Source: Arthrobacter sp. EM1 (lineage in GTDB: Bacteria; Actinomycetota; Actinomycetes; Actinomycetales; Micrococcaceae). Taken from it: a DNA stretch of 64,000 nt. The notes under the pieces were generated by a model. That model saw only the letters and a list, made by a program, of their open reading frames with translations, searched no databases and had not been told where the DNA came from. Below are positions 33,846-42,354 of this stretch, piece after piece. A program made the translations under genes and the position numbers. The stretch spans positions 124,001-188,000 of the forward strand of contig NZ_CP124836.1 in NCBI RefSeq assembly GCF_029964055.1, given 5' to 3'. Within the stretch, counting starts at the first letter, position 1. Every line of letters begins with the position of its first letter.

Positions 33846-34898
33846 TTAGAGCAGCCCTGCCTTGGTCATCAGCTCGCTGACCTTGGCGGAGTTGAGCTTG
33901 GCGGGATCCACAGTGGGTGCCTGCAGCTCCGGCAGCGGGACGAGTTTCTCGTTGGCCGGGGTGGCGGAGGCGATGGCGTATTCGAAGGAGGTGCCCTTTT
34001 GCAGGATTTCCTGGCCCTTCTTGCCGGTGATGAACTTGACGAAGGCCTGGGCCGCCGCGGCGTTCTTTGAGGACTGCAGGACGCCGCCGCCGGAGACGGA
34101 GACAAAGGCGCCCGGGTCCTGGTTCTTGAAGTAGTACGGCGTGACGTTCTTGGAGTTCTCGCCGGTCTTGGCCTGGTCGCCGTAGTAGTAGTAGTGGTAG
34201 ATCAGGGCGGCATCCACTTCGCCGGCATTGACCGCCTTCATGGCCGTGCTGTTGCCCTTGTAGGCCTTGGAGTTCTCCTTCATGCCTTTGAGCCATTCCT
34301 CGGTGGCCGCTTCGCCCTTGAGTTCGAGCAGGGCCGAGACAATCGCCTGGAAGTCGGCGCCGGAGGGCGACGCCGCCCATTTGCCCTTCCACTCCGGCTT
34401 GGCCAGGTCCAGCATCGACTTGGGCAGCTGGTCTTCGCTCAGCTTGGACTTGTCGTAGACCAGGACAGTGGAACGGGCTGCGATGCCCGTCCACTTGTTT
34501 GTGGAGGGCCGGTATTCGGCGGGAACCTGGGCGACGGTGGCCTTGTCGATGTCGGCGAACAGGCCGGCGTTTTCCACCTGGGCCATGGCCGGGGAGTTTT
34601 CGGTGAGGAACACGTCGGCGGGGGAAGCCTGGCCCTCCTGGATGATCTGGTTGGACATTTCGGTATCCGAACCCTGGCGGACGGTGACCTTAACGCCGGT
34701 CTCGGCGGTGAAGGCGTCCACCCATTCCTGGGAAAGGGACTCGTGCTGGGCGTTGTACACCGTGATCGCACCGGAAATCTTGCCGTCAGCGGCGTCGCTG
34801 CCGGAGGGCGTGGAGGTGCCGGAGCCACAGGCGGCCAGGCCGAGCGCTGCGGTGGCGGCAAGTGCGATACCTGCCAGCGCGTTGTTGCGGATCTTCAT
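33846..34898 (-). CDS. Iron(III) ABC transporter substrate-binding lipoprotein (FbpA-type)
   Basis: A 350-residue binding protein with signal peptide and lipobox LGLAACGSG (lipidated Cys near residue 24). It then has ITVYNAQHESLSQEWVDAFT, RQGSDTEMSNQIIQEG, and the Tyr cluster ALIYHYYYYGDQ, which supplies the adjacent Tyr ligands used by FbpA proteins for ferric ion. The family takes up Fe(III) bound with a synergistic anion, outside the membrane. Expression is probably iron-repressed through the DtxR/IdeR-type box at 34982-35000. Confidence 0.93.
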   Translation of the reverse strand: MKIRNNALAGIALAATAALGLAACGSGTSTPSGSDAADGKISGAITVYNAQHESLSQEWVDAFTAETGVKVTVRQGSDTEMSNQIIQEGQASPADVFLTENSPAMAQVENAGLFADIDKATVAQVPAEYRPSTNKWTGIAARSTVLVYDKSKLSEDQLPKSMLDLAKPEWKGKWAASPSGADFQAIVSALLELKGEAATEEWLKGMKENSKAYKGNSTAMKAVNAGEVDAALIYHYYYYGDQAKTGENSKNVTPYYFKNQDPGAFVSVSGGGVLQSSKNAAAAQAFVKFITGKKGQEILQKGTSFEYAIASATPANEKLVPLPELQAPTVDPAKLNSAKVSELMTKAGLL

Positions 34899-34930
34899 GG
34901 GGCTGCTTTCTGGAGGGAAGGTCTCTGGAG

Positions 34931-34961
34931 CCCTAGCCCCCGTGAGCGGGGGAAGTTAGGG
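34931..34961 (-). promoter_or_regulatory. Leader hairpin upstream of the iron-binding protein gene
   Basis: An inner 6-bp stem (CCCCCG 34937-34942, CGGGGG 34947-34952, 4-base loop) is enclosed by an outer CCCTA/TAGGG stem (34931-34935, 34957-34961). It falls in the presumed 5' leader between the iron box and the start codon. A role in mRNA stability or termination control is possible but unproven. Confidence 0.4.
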
Positions 34962-34981
34962 CATGCTCACTAGGAAAAACT

Positions 34982-35000
34982 GTAGGTTAGCCAACCCTAA
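34982..35000. promoter_or_regulatory. DtxR/IdeR-type iron box
   Basis: The 19-mer ending in TAGGTTAGCCAACCCTAA matches the palindromic consensus TTAGGTTAGSCTAACCTAA at 16 of 19 positions on the minus strand. A possible promoter (TTGGTT, 18 bases, TACAGT on the minus strand) surrounds it, so a bound DtxR/IdeR repressor would block polymerase. It precedes an iron importer by 85 bases. Confidence 0.8.
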
Positions 35001-35063
35001 GCAACCAAGCCGAGAACGCCTTAAGTGACGAGGATCACGTGAATTACGAAACTATTGCATGAC

Positions 35064-36305
35064 TTAATTTTCGGCGGCCGGTTCCGTGGGGGTGGCTGAC
35101 TCGTTCCCTGCCGGGTGCCCGGACCGAGCGGCGATAGCCGCCGCGGCTTCCAGCACCATCCACGCCTGCAGCTGGGTGGAAAGTTCGACGGCGGCGCCCG
35201 GCGGGTAGCTGCGCAGCGCCGGCCGCTCGGGGCGGTCGGAGAACAGGACGCGGCTGCCCTTGCCGGCCAGTGGCTCCGCCGCGGACAACGGGCGGCGGCC
35301 TTCCCAGAACGCCTCGGCGGTGTTGTTCACGAGCGTTGTGGCCGTCGCCCGGGCCTGGGCCGGAAGCCGCTGGTCGGCGGCGGCTAGGGCCAGGTAGCGT
35401 GCCAGGATGCCGGTGAACAGGCCGCCGTCGCCGGTGCCCTCGCAGCGCAGGACGTCGGCAGTACGCCCCGCCAGGGCTGCCGGGACGGTGAGTCCGCGTG
35501 CCACCGACGCCACCAGCTCGGCGGCGCGTGCCAGGTTGGCCTCGCCGCCGAGCTCCAGCAGGGCGCCCAGCACCGGGCCCTGGTTGTAGCTGTAGATGGC
35601 GCCCTCCAGCACCACGCCGCCGGCCGGCGTGATCCGGAGCCCGTCGCGGTACAGGCCCTGTTCGGCGTCGAAAAGGCGGGCGTTCAGCCAGTCCAGCAGG
35701 GCCTGCGCCTTGGCCGGCTGGCCGGTCCGGGCGTAGTGGAGCGCCACCGGCGCGGTGGCCGGGGTGTTCTTGAAATCCCGTTTTGTGCTCCAGAACGTGC
35801 CGCCGCCGAGGTCATCGGTGGATGCCGAGTCGAACTGCAGGGTGAGGCTCTTCAGGACCTTGGCGTTACGGCGGCGGCCGGCATCGTGGCGGCTGTCCTC
35901 GGCGAGCTGCTCCAGCCGCAACGTGGACAGGGCCAGCCACGCCATGTCGTCGTAATAGTTGTTGACCACGGTGAGGAAGTTTCGGAGCCGGATTCCGGTG
36001 ACCAGCCAGGATGCGAGGCGGCCGGCGCTGGGCCGGGTGCTGCCGTCGAACGGTTTTCCGGGACGGTGTTCACGGCCCAGTTCCCGGCGCCCGGCGTCCA
36101 CGAGGCAGTCCACATAGTGCGCCTGCCACCAGTAGTGCCAGGGCCGGGCAAGGTTTCCGAGCCTGCCGGAGGGTCGCACAATCGCGGCGAGATGGGTTCC
36201 CGGCAGGAAAAAGAGCCGCTGCCCGAACATTCTGGTTACCGACCGGGCTGCTTCGTCGGCCCGGAAAGACCAGTTGTGGGCCGGGGGCATGTCTGCGGGC
36301 GTCAT
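35064..36305 (-). CDS. GH76-type alpha-mannanase-like glycosidase
   Basis: A 413-residue (alpha/alpha)6-barrel protein. It has ARPWHYWWQAHYVDCLVDAG, the paired catalytic aspartates NNYYDDMAWLALSTLRLEQL near residue 125, and the later segments GGGTFWSTKRDFKNTPATAP and YSYNQGPVLGALLELGG. This pattern is that of glycoside hydrolase family 76, which includes endo-alpha-1,6-mannanases. No signal peptide is present, so it may act inside the cell, or on exported oligosaccharides after import. It is divergent from the SDR/acyl-CoA dehydrogenase pair. Substrate is inferred only from the family. Confidence 0.87.
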   Translation of the reverse strand: MTPADMPPAHNWSFRADEAARSVTRMFGQRLFFLPGTHLAAIVRPSGRLGNLARPWHYWWQAHYVDCLVDAGRRELGREHRPGKPFDGSTRPSAGRLASWLVTGIRLRNFLTVVNNYYDDMAWLALSTLRLEQLAEDSRHDAGRRRNAKVLKSLTLQFDSASTDDLGGGTFWSTKRDFKNTPATAPVALHYARTGQPAKAQALLDWLNARLFDAEQGLYRDGLRITPAGGVVLEGAIYSYNQGPVLGALLELGGEANLARAAELVASVARGLTVPAALAGRTADVLRCEGTGDGGLFTGILARYLALAAADQRLPAQARATATTLVNNTAEAFWEGRRPLSAAEPLAGKGSRVLFSDRPERPALRSYPPGAAVELSTQLQAWMVLEAAAAIAARSGHPAGNESATPTEPAAEN

Positions 36306-36387
36306 GGCTTCAGCGTAGTGGCGGCCCCGCGTCCGGCGCGGGACCGTTGCGCCATTGCGGGGCGAAGGTGCTTTCTGCCGGCATTCC

Positions 36388-36405
36388 AGTTAACATTCAT
36401 TAACT
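36388..36405. promoter_or_regulatory. Operator-like inverted repeat in divergent promoter region
   Basis: AGTTAA-CATTCA-TTAACT is a perfect 6-bp inverted repeat with a 6-base spacer, an AT-rich island about 80 bases before the SDR gene and 80 after the GH76 start. It may bind a TetR- or GntR-type regulator; none is encoded beside it. Confidence 0.45.
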
Positions 36406-36477
36406 ATTGTTCTCTGTCGGTTCGTGACGCTGCCCACAGTGTCGTGGCAGGTTCCGGTTCCACATCAAGGAGGATGC

Positions 36478-37311
36478 ATGGACATCAAAGGTACAGTCGC
36501 GCTGATTACCGGCGGGGCCTCCGGGCTCGGGGCTGCCACGGCACGGCGTTTGTTCGACGCCGGAGCCTCGGTCGTCCTGGTGGACCTGCCCGGCTCCGCC
36601 GGCAGCGCCTTCGCCGATGAACTGAACGCGGCGGACAACGTCCAGGCGAACACCGCCGAGGCCGGCAGCCCGACGCGGCAGGGCAACCGGGCGGTTTTTG
36701 TGCCAGCCGACGTCACCAGCGAAGAGCAAGTACAGGGCGCCGTTGACGCTGCCGTGGAGCTGGGGCCGCTCCGGATTGTGGTCAACTGTGCCGGAATCGC
36801 CACCCCGGGAAAGGTCCTGGGCCGGACGGGCGTGCTGGCACTGGAGACGTTCAGCCGTGTCATCCAGATCAACCTCGTGGGCACCTTCAACGTGATCCGC
36901 CTCGCGGCGGCCGCGATGGCTGCCACCGAGCCGGCCGTGACCGGACTGGGCGGGCCCGAGCGCGGGGTGATCATCAACACCGCGTCCGTCGCCGCGTTTG
37001 ATGGCCAGATCGGCCAGCCTGCCTACGCCGCCTCCAAGGGGGCCGTGCACGCGATGACATTGCCGATCGCCCGGGAACTTGCCCGGTCCCTGATCCGTGT
37101 GATGACAATTGCGCCAGGCATTTTCGAGACACCCATGATGGCCGGACTGCCGCAGGAAGCCCAGGACTCCCTCGGGGCCCAGGTACCGCATCCATCCCGG
37201 CTGGGCCGGCCCGCAGAGTACGCGAACCTCGCCGCACACATCGTGGAGAACGCCATGCTCAACGGCGAGACCATCCGGCTTGACGGCGCCATCCGGATGG
37301 GGCCGAAATGA
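36478..37311 (+). CDS. SDR family dehydrogenase (3-hydroxyacyl-CoA dehydrogenase type 2-like)
   Basis: A 277-residue short-chain dehydrogenase. The cofactor motif TGGASGLG is at residues 11-18, NCAGIA follows near 102, and the catalytic Tyr and Lys are in [11 protein letters not shown] (Tyr about 183, Lys about 187). An insert near residues 50-75 ([18 protein letters not shown]) is typical of the type-2 3-hydroxyacyl-CoA dehydrogenase/HSD10 group. It would oxidise 3-hydroxy- or 2-methyl-3-hydroxyacyl-CoA with NAD. A strong AAGGAGG lies 7 bases before the ATG. Its stop overlaps the acyl-CoA dehydrogenase start (ATGA), indicating one fatty-acid or branched-chain degradation operon. Confidence 0.9.
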   Translation: MDIKGTVALITGGASGLGAATARRLFDAGASVVLVDLPGSAGSAFADELNAADNVQANTAEAGSPTRQGNRAVFVPADVTSEEQVQGAVDAAVELGPLRIVVNCAGIATPGKVLGRTGVLALETFSRVIQINLVGTFNVIRLAAAAMAATEPAVTGLGGPERGVIINTASVAAFDGQIGQPAYAASKGAVHAMTLPIARELARSLIRVMTIAPGIFETPMMAGLPQEAQDSLGAQVPHPSRLGRPAEYANLAAHIVENAMLNGETIRLDGAIRMGPK

Positions 37312-38534
37312 GGCCGGCCGGGTTGGCCGAGTCGCCGGCGTCCGCTGCGTCAACCGAGGGCCTTCCAACCGCGGACTTCTTCGGCTTCGAGGCGATGCTC
37401 AACGCCGCGGAACAGGCTAAGCTCGCCGAACTGCGGGACTTCCTGGCCCGGGAAGTGGCACCCTACGCGGCCGACTGGTGGAATAGGGCCGAGTTCCCCG
37501 CCCACATCCTGCCCAAGCTGGCGGCCCTGGAGCTCAGCGCACCGGCCCAGCGCGGCTACAGCAACCTGTTTGCCGGGCTGGTGATCGCCGAGATGACCCG
37601 GGTGGATACCTCGCTGGCGACGTTTTTCCTGGTCCATCACGATCTTTTTGTCGAAGCCCTTTACGGCTTCGGCTCCGCGGAGCAGAAGGCGCGGCTGCTC
37701 GATGACGCCGCGAACCTCCGGACCACCGGGGCGTTCGCCCTGACCGAGCCTGAACACGGCTCCGATGTGGCCGGTGGCATGGAATCCGTTGCCCGGCGGG
37801 TCCGCGGCGGGGCGCCCGGCGGCGGCGACACCTGGGTGCTCAACGGCGCCAAGCGATGGATCGGCAACGGGACGTTCTGCGACTACATGCTGGTCTGGGC
37901 CCGCGACGAGGACGGCGGCGGCATCCGCGGCTTTATTGTGGACGCGACCCTGCCGGGCGTGAGCCGGAGCAGGATCGAGAACAAGATCGCGCTGCGCACG
38001 GTGCAGAACGCGGACATCGTCTTCACCGACGTCCAGGTGGCAGAGTCGGACCGTTTCGCAGGGATCAACAGCTTCGAGGACACCAATGAACTGCTGCGCG
38101 GGTCGCGGATCATGGTCGCCTGGCAGGGTGTTGGCCAGCAATTGGCCGCGTTCGACGTCGCCCGGCAGTACGCCGTCGAACGCCGGCAGTTCGGCCGCCC
38201 GCTGGCGAAATTCCAGCTGGTCCAGCAGCAGCTGGTGACGATGCTCGGCAATGCAGTGGCGAGCATGGGCATGATGGTCCGGATCGCACAGCTGCAGGAT
38301 GCGGGAGCCGCGGACATGCCGCAGGTGGCGCTTGCGAAGTCCTATGTGAGCGCCCGGATGCGGGAAACCGTGGGGATGGGCCGGTCCCTGCTGGGCGGCA
38401 ACGGCATTGTCACCGACTACCGGATGGCCAAGATCTTCGCCGACGCCGAGGCGATTTACACCTATGAGGGCTCGTACGAGATCAACACCCTGATCGTCGG
38501 GCGGGCCGTGACCGGGGTTTCCGCGATCGTCTAG
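37308..38534 (+). CDS. Acyl-CoA dehydrogenase (glutaryl-CoA dehydrogenase-like)
   Basis: A 408-residue flavoprotein. Motifs include [13 protein letters not shown] (acyl-CoA binding), the flavin region [35 protein letters not shown] and the catalytic-base region [19 protein letters not shown], whose Glu abstracts the alpha proton. The last two blocks resemble glutaryl-CoA dehydrogenase more than straight-chain enzymes, so a dicarboxyl or short-chain substrate is possible. It passes electrons to ETF. The start codon overlaps the SDR stop by 4 bases. Confidence 0.92.
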   Translation: MRPAGLAESPASAASTEGLPTADFFGFEAMLNAAEQAKLAELRDFLAREVAPYAADWWNRAEFPAHILPKLAALELSAPAQRGYSNLFAGLVIAEMTRVDTSLATFFLVHHDLFVEALYGFGSAEQKARLLDDAANLRTTGAFALTEPEHGSDVAGGMESVARRVRGGAPGGGDTWVLNGAKRWIGNGTFCDYMLVWARDEDGGGIRGFIVDATLPGVSRSRIENKIALRTVQNADIVFTDVQVAESDRFAGINSFEDTNELLRGSRIMVAWQGVGQQLAAFDVARQYAVERRQFGRPLAKFQLVQQQLVTMLGNAVASMGMMVRIAQLQDAGAADMPQVALAKSYVSARMRETVGMGRSLLGGNGIVTDYRMAKIFADAEAIYTYEGSYEINTLIVGRAVTGVSAIV

Positions 38535-38543
38535 GGCGGGTGC

Positions 38544-39386
38544 CTAGAACAACGCGGGCTCCTTTTCCCCGGCCTCGATCCGGTAGTCCAGGCTGTTGTT
38601 CCTCACCGGCATGGGGCAGGTGCCGTAGGGGGTGAAGGCGCTGGGGTAGTTGATGGCCCGGTTGAAATCCAGGCTGACGGTGCGGTTCCCCAGGGCGTCG
38701 ACGCGCGGCCGGGCCGTGGAGACCTTCCGCCACTCGTCAGTGCTCTCACCGTTCGTCTCGTCGTGGAACGTGACCGTCAGGGCGCCGAGCTTTTCCTCTT
38801 CGGCCTGCAGATGGAACTCGTGGTCCGTGCCGGGGAGCCGGAACACCAGTTCGCCAACCGAGCGGTGGACCCCGTCGACCAACGGGTTGGCGGTGCCGAT
38901 CGGGACGTCCACGGGTGCCGGATAGGGGTGGAAGCTGGCTTCAACCACCAGCTCGGGGCGGTAGTCGAAGGTGGGTACGCCGTCGAACCCGGTGAACACC
39001 GGCGACGTCGAATCCCGGGTGCGGACGGCGTACTTATCGGCGCGCATGGCCAGCTCAACCACCACCTGCCGGCCGTCAGCTCCGCCGTACCGGACCCAGA
39101 GCAGCGATGCCTCATTGAGCAGCGAGGCCTTGATGGTGCCAGCAACGGGTTCGCCGGTGTCCACCAGCGTCAGCCCCTCGGCGGCGGTGGCGGTGAGGGA
39201 CGCCGTCGTACCGTCCGTGGACCACAGCCCGGGGGCGAGGTCGAGCGCGGCCGGCCGGTCCTCCAGCCATTGGAAGGACGTGAGCGTCAGCCAGCCGTAA
39301 TCGCCCGCGAGGGCCGTGTTGCGGCTGTTGCGGAAACGCTGCCAGCGGGCGAGCTGGGCGTCGAGGTCGCGGTGGGTGGTGCTCAC
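38544..39386 (-). CDS. DUF1684 domain protein
   Basis: A 280-residue protein matching the DUF1684 pattern. It begins RDLDAQLARWQRFRNSRNTA, then has DYGWLTLTSFQWLED, a central beta-rich stretch (FTGFDGVPTFDYRPELVVEA) and the late, highly conserved SLDFNRAINYPSAFTPYGTC plus PMPVRNNSLDYRIEAGEK. No signal peptide is visible. The function of the family is not established. It is convergent with the acyl-CoA dehydrogenase gene (9 bases apart). Confidence 0.9.
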   Translation of the reverse strand: MSTTHRDLDAQLARWQRFRNSRNTALAGDYGWLTLTSFQWLEDRPAALDLAPGLWSTDGTTASLTATAAEGLTLVDTGEPVAGTIKASLLNEASLLWVRYGGADGRQVVVELAMRADKYAVRTRDSTSPVFTGFDGVPTFDYRPELVVEASFHPYPAPVDVPIGTANPLVDGVHRSVGELVFRLPGTDHEFHLQAEEEKLGALTVTFHDETNGESTDEWRKVSTARPRVDALGNRTVSLDFNRAINYPSAFTPYGTCPMPVRNNSLDYRIEAGEKEPALF

Positions 39387-39433
39387 GGTATCCTTCCAAG
39401 CGGTGAACGGCTGCCTTGGCTACCACCCTAAGC

Positions 39434-39468
39434 CGCGCCCCACCCGGCCGCTAGCCGGGTGGGGCGCG
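39434..39468 (-). terminator. Strong terminator hairpin after the nuclease gene
   Basis: Perfect 15-bp arms (39434-39448 and 39454-39468) with a 5-base loop CGCTA. It lies nine bases past the nuclease stop codon and ahead of the DUF1684 start. There is no U-tract, as is common for actinobacterial terminators. Confidence 0.75.
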
Positions 39469-39476
39469 AAATACTG

Positions 39477-40685
39477 TCAGTTCCAGATCGCCTCGGCGTA
39501 CTCCGGGTGGTCCACAAACGGGTTCCGGTTGCCCTGCCACTGCTCGAAGATCCGCTGGTTGCGGCGTTGTTCGAAGGCATCCGGCGGATCGATCCGGTTC
39601 CACTCCAGCAGCACGCTCATCTTGCCCATATAAGGTGCCGTGCCGTTGTTGACGGAGTTGTTCATCTCCAGGTCGGCGAAGCCGTCACCGCCCTCGTACC
39701 GGACCGCCATGTACATGACCATTCGTGCCACATCCCCTTTGACCGCGTTGCGGGGCTCCCAGGAATCGGCATCGGTGTAGTTGCCCGGGGCCTCGGCGGA
39801 CTGTGTGCCGCCCAGGTCGAAGTCCTTGTTTCCGCGGGCGGAGTTGACAGTGACGTCGGTGGGCCGCAGGTGGTGCACATCGGTCCCCGGGCCGGTGGCC
39901 GTGCCGAAGTCCCCGTGCGACTTGGCCCAGACGTGTTCCCGGTTCCAGTCATTCACGCCCCCGCCGTTGGTGGCCTTGGACTGTGAGCGTCCGGTGTACA
40001 GCAGGATGACGTTGTTGCTGTTGGACGGATCCTGGTCCGTGTCCTTCAGCGCATCCCAGACCTGGTCATAGCTGAGCTTCTGCTGCACGGAGATGATCTG
40101 GTGCAGGCTGCTTTCCAGCGCCGGTCCGGTCTTTCCGGCGGCCGGGGCGTAATAGTCACCGGGGGTTGGGGTTGGCGTGGGGGTTGGGGTTGGGGTTGCC
40201 GACAGCGCCATGCTGGTGGGGCTCTTGATCCCGGCGTGCGAGAAGTAGGCCGTCAGCAGTCCGGTGACGTTGACCTTTTTGCCCAGCAGGGACGGGGTGC
40301 TCTGCAGCCCGAACGCGGTGCGGTACTGCGTGGTGACCTGGACGTAGAGCATCTTCGCCGTGCTCGTCTCGGCCGCCGAGTCGGCGATCGCCAGGGCCGT
40401 GTCCGAAGTGAAGCCGGTGCGGAGCACTGTGGTTGCCGACGTCGGCTGGCCCACGATGTAACCGGTCACCGCCGCGGCCGAGCCGTCCTGGGTTGCGATG
40501 GCCTGGGCCACCGTGAGCGGCGCGGCCGCCTGCGAGCCGGGTGCAGCCGCGGACTGCCCCACCAGTCCGGCGAAGAGCAGGCTGAGGACAAGGGCGACGG
40601 CGAGCAGCGGGCTGCGCGCGGGCCCGGCGGCTTTCGGGCCCGTGATCGCACCCGTCTGGGTGGCCGGGACGGGGACTGGGGTCAT
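39477..40685 (-). CDS. Secreted endonuclease I-type nuclease with OB-fold domain
   Basis: A 402-residue secreted protein. A signal peptide or membrane-spanning N-terminus (SPLLAVALVLSLLFAGLVGQ) is followed by an OB-fold-like domain (LTVAQAIATQDGSAAAVTGY, then IVGQPT, residues 57-160). A TPTPTPTPTP linker comes next (about 168-177). The C-terminal nuclease domain has NREHVWAKSHGDFG with the catalytic His and DVHHLRPTDVTVNSARGN. This fits the endonuclease I (EndA) family, which degrades DNA or RNA nonspecifically outside the cell for nutrient or phosphate recovery. The linker is encoded by a GGGTTG/GGGTTGGC repeat. Confidence 0.88.
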   Translation of the reverse strand: MTPVPVPATQTGAITGPKAAGPARSPLLAVALVLSLLFAGLVGQSAAAPGSQAAAPLTVAQAIATQDGSAAAVTGYIVGQPTSATTVLRTGFTSDTALAIADSAAETSTAKMLYVQVTTQYRTAFGLQSTPSLLGKKVNVTGLLTAYFSHAGIKSPTSMALSATPTPTPTPTPTPGDYYAPAAGKTGPALESSLHQIISVQQKLSYDQVWDALKDTDQDPSNSNNVILLYTGRSQSKATNGGGVNDWNREHVWAKSHGDFGTATGPGTDVHHLRPTDVTVNSARGNKDFDLGGTQSAEAPGNYTDADSWEPRNAVKGDVARMVMYMAVRYEGGDGFADLEMNNSVNNGTAPYMGKMSVLLEWNRIDPPDAFEQRRNQRIFEQWQGNRNPFVDHPEYAEAIWN

Positions 40686-40874
40686 GAAGTGCTCCTCGAA
40701 GCGGGGCGATCGCCGGAACAGTCGCGCACAGAGAGTTGACAGGTTTTGTCAAGGCAATATCAAGATACGTCATTGTTCGCCGGGCGGGCAGGGATTCCGG
40801 CTCGTGACCGGCAGGATTTGATTAGAGTTCGACGGCTGTTCACCGCTGTTGTCCGGCTGGCGTCCGGCGGGACG

Positions 40875-41501
40875 TCAGCCGGCGGCGGTTACGGCGGTGT
40901 GGCCCAGGCTGGCGGCGACAAGTTGGGATGCGGTGTCGCGGGCGGCGGTGGCCGCCGCCGGATCAGCGTCGAGCACGCCGCTGGCGAGGCCGCCGTCGAG
41001 CACCAGGGTCAGGCTGCGGGCGAGCTGGTTCGGATCCGGGGCGCCGGCCTGGACGGCGAGGTCACGGATCCAGGCCCTGATGTGCTCCTTGTGGGCCACT
41101 GTCCGTTCGTGGACCCTGGTTCCGGTGGCGGACTCGGCCGCGGCGTTGATAAAGGCGCAGCCACGGTAGCCGTCGCGGCGGCAGGCGCTGGCCAGGGCGT
41201 CGAACAACCCCACGAGCTGGCCCGCGGGGTCCGGCCCGGCGGCTTCCGCCGCGGCCTTCAGCTGCCCGGCCCAGACCCCGTCCACCTTCTCCAGGTACGC
41301 CAGGATCAGGTCGTCCTTGGCCGGAAAGTACTTGTAGAACGTGGCCTTGGCGACGCCGGATTCGGCGATGATCGTGTCGATGCCGGCGGCGCGGAGCCCG
41401 TGGGCGTAGAAGAGCCGGAAGGCCGTGGCAAGGATCCTTTCCCGCGCCTGGCCGGCGGGCGCCCGGAGGGCCTGTGGTGTCCTGGTGCCGGTCGGAATCA
41501 T
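40875..41501 (-). CDS. TetR family transcriptional regulator
   Basis: A 208-residue repressor with the helix-turn-helix in residues 18-65 (RERILATAFRLFYAHGLRAA, then AESGVAKATFYKYFPAKDD). The ligand-binding C-terminus ends in a conserved LTLVLDGGLASGVLDAD segment, which resembles TetR proteins of the AcrR/NemR type. A GTAGACAG-type palindrome 15 bases upstream of the start (41516-41533) and two near copies before the gene at 42355 suggest it represses itself and the divergent oxidoreductase-like gene. Confidence 0.9.
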   Translation of the reverse strand: MIPTGTRTPQALRAPAGQARERILATAFRLFYAHGLRAAGIDTIIAESGVAKATFYKYFPAKDDLILAYLEKVDGVWAGQLKAAAEAAGPDPAGQLVGLFDALASACRRDGYRGCAFINAAAESATGTRVHERTVAHKEHIRAWIRDLAVQAGAPDPNQLARSLTLVLDGGLASGVLDADPAAATAARDTASQLVAASLGHTAVTAAG

Positions 41502-41515
41502 GGCTTCTATGCTAC

Positions 41516-41533
41516 ACAGACAAGTCTGTCTAC
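41516..41533. promoter_or_regulatory. TetR operator, copy 1 (autoregulatory)
   Basis: ACAGACAAGTCTGTCTAC matches the reverse complement of the perfect 18-bp palindrome at 42312-42329 at 14 of 18 positions. It lies 15 bases upstream of the TetR gene start. Confidence 0.6.
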
Positions 41534-41607
41534 GGGTGATTGCTGGATTCCGGATCGTACCGTCGTTCCGTTACTTGCGAAAGGCGGCCCGCCCCTGTTG
41601 CCGCACG

Positions 41608-42175
41608 TCAATACCTCCGGGAAGGTGCAGTCGTTGCCTTAGATGAAAACCTTCGGCTGTCGAGGCGGTTCCATCGTTCGTTCACGGCGGGTTTGATCGG
41701 CGCCGGTTGTTTGGCGGTAGCAAGGGTTTCCAGCCGTCCCGAAATGGCCAGGATTTGCCGGGAGAGTGCGGCGGGGCCCAGGTCCGGACCGGGATCTGGG
41801 ACTTCAGCAGCGATCCGGGCTTGGTATGGGGCCGGCCACGCGGCGGGAGCCTCGCCCGCTGGCCCGCCAGCCGCCGGTCGATAGTCGCCGAGTTCATGCC
41901 GGCAAGCAACGCCGCCTGCCCGTCGGTGATATCCAGGGCCTTCTCGGCCCGCAGTATCGGAGCGAGGTCCGGCAGCATCGGCGCCAGCAGTTTGCCCGCC
42001 GGCCCTCGCGGCACCGCCCAAGCGTGATCCCGGGGCCAGCCCGTCGGCTCGACCAGCTCGACCAGCTCGACCCCAGCTCATCGAGGATCCGGCCCTTCCT
42101 CGTACGGTCACCCGCCCGGTAGGACGCGGCCAGGTGATTCGTGACAGCAGTGCGCCCACCCATCGTCAATCCCAT
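41608..42175 (-). pseudogene. Decayed, internally deleted DDE transposase (IS relic)
   Basis: Three reading frames together recall one transposase. Frame 1 (from the ATG at 42163 or 42175) gives AVTNHLAASYRAGDRTRKGR then ILDEL. A frameshift within a TCGAGCTGG repeat leads to frame 2, VELVEPTGWPRDHAWAVPRG, then ALDITDGQAALLAGMNSATI and KPGSLLKSQIPVRTWA. Frame 3 gives ALSRQILAISGRLETLATAK and RRFSSKATTAPSRRY, the family's usual C-terminus. The DDE catalytic core between PVRTWA and the C-terminal helix is missing. So the gene has at least two frameshifts and one internal deletion and cannot make an active enzyme. The match is to the integrase-type transposases in which the motif KPGxLLKxQIPxRTW precedes the catalytic domain. 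Confidence 0.75.
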
Positions 42176-42276
42176 CCCTCAAGGATCTCCGCCGGCCAAC
42201 CTTCCCGGAGCTTTTCTCCTGAGTCAACGTATGCGGCTACGCGGAGGTTATTTATCAGTCAACGCGCCGCCTTGCC

Positions 42277-42329
42277 GTAGACAGGTCTGTCTGGTAGCGT
42301 CCTTCCCGTCGGTAGACAGATCTGTCTAC
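42277..42329. promoter_or_regulatory. TetR operators, copies 2 and 3, before the NAD(P)-binding gene
   Basis: GTAGACAGGTCTGTCTGG (42277-42294) and GTAGACAGATCTGTCTAC (42312-42329, a perfect 18-bp palindrome) are 35 bases apart and lie just upstream of the gene at 42355. They match the site at the TetR gene. They probably mediate repression of the NAD(P)-binding gene. Confidence 0.75.
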
Positions 42330-42354
42330 TTCACCGCTTCAGAATGAGGATGCC

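Noticed and set aside
40160..40200. Repeated GGGTTGG motifs as a possible independent repeat element
   Set aside because: It encodes the Thr-Pro linker of the secreted nuclease, so the repeat is explained by the protein.
40736..40763. Plus-strand TTGACA-N16-TATCAA promoter with a TTGACA/TGTCAA inverted repeat upstream of the nuclease gene
   Set aside because: No plus-strand gene follows; the next is at 42355 beyond two other elements. It might instead be an operator for the minus-strand nuclease, but evidence is thin.
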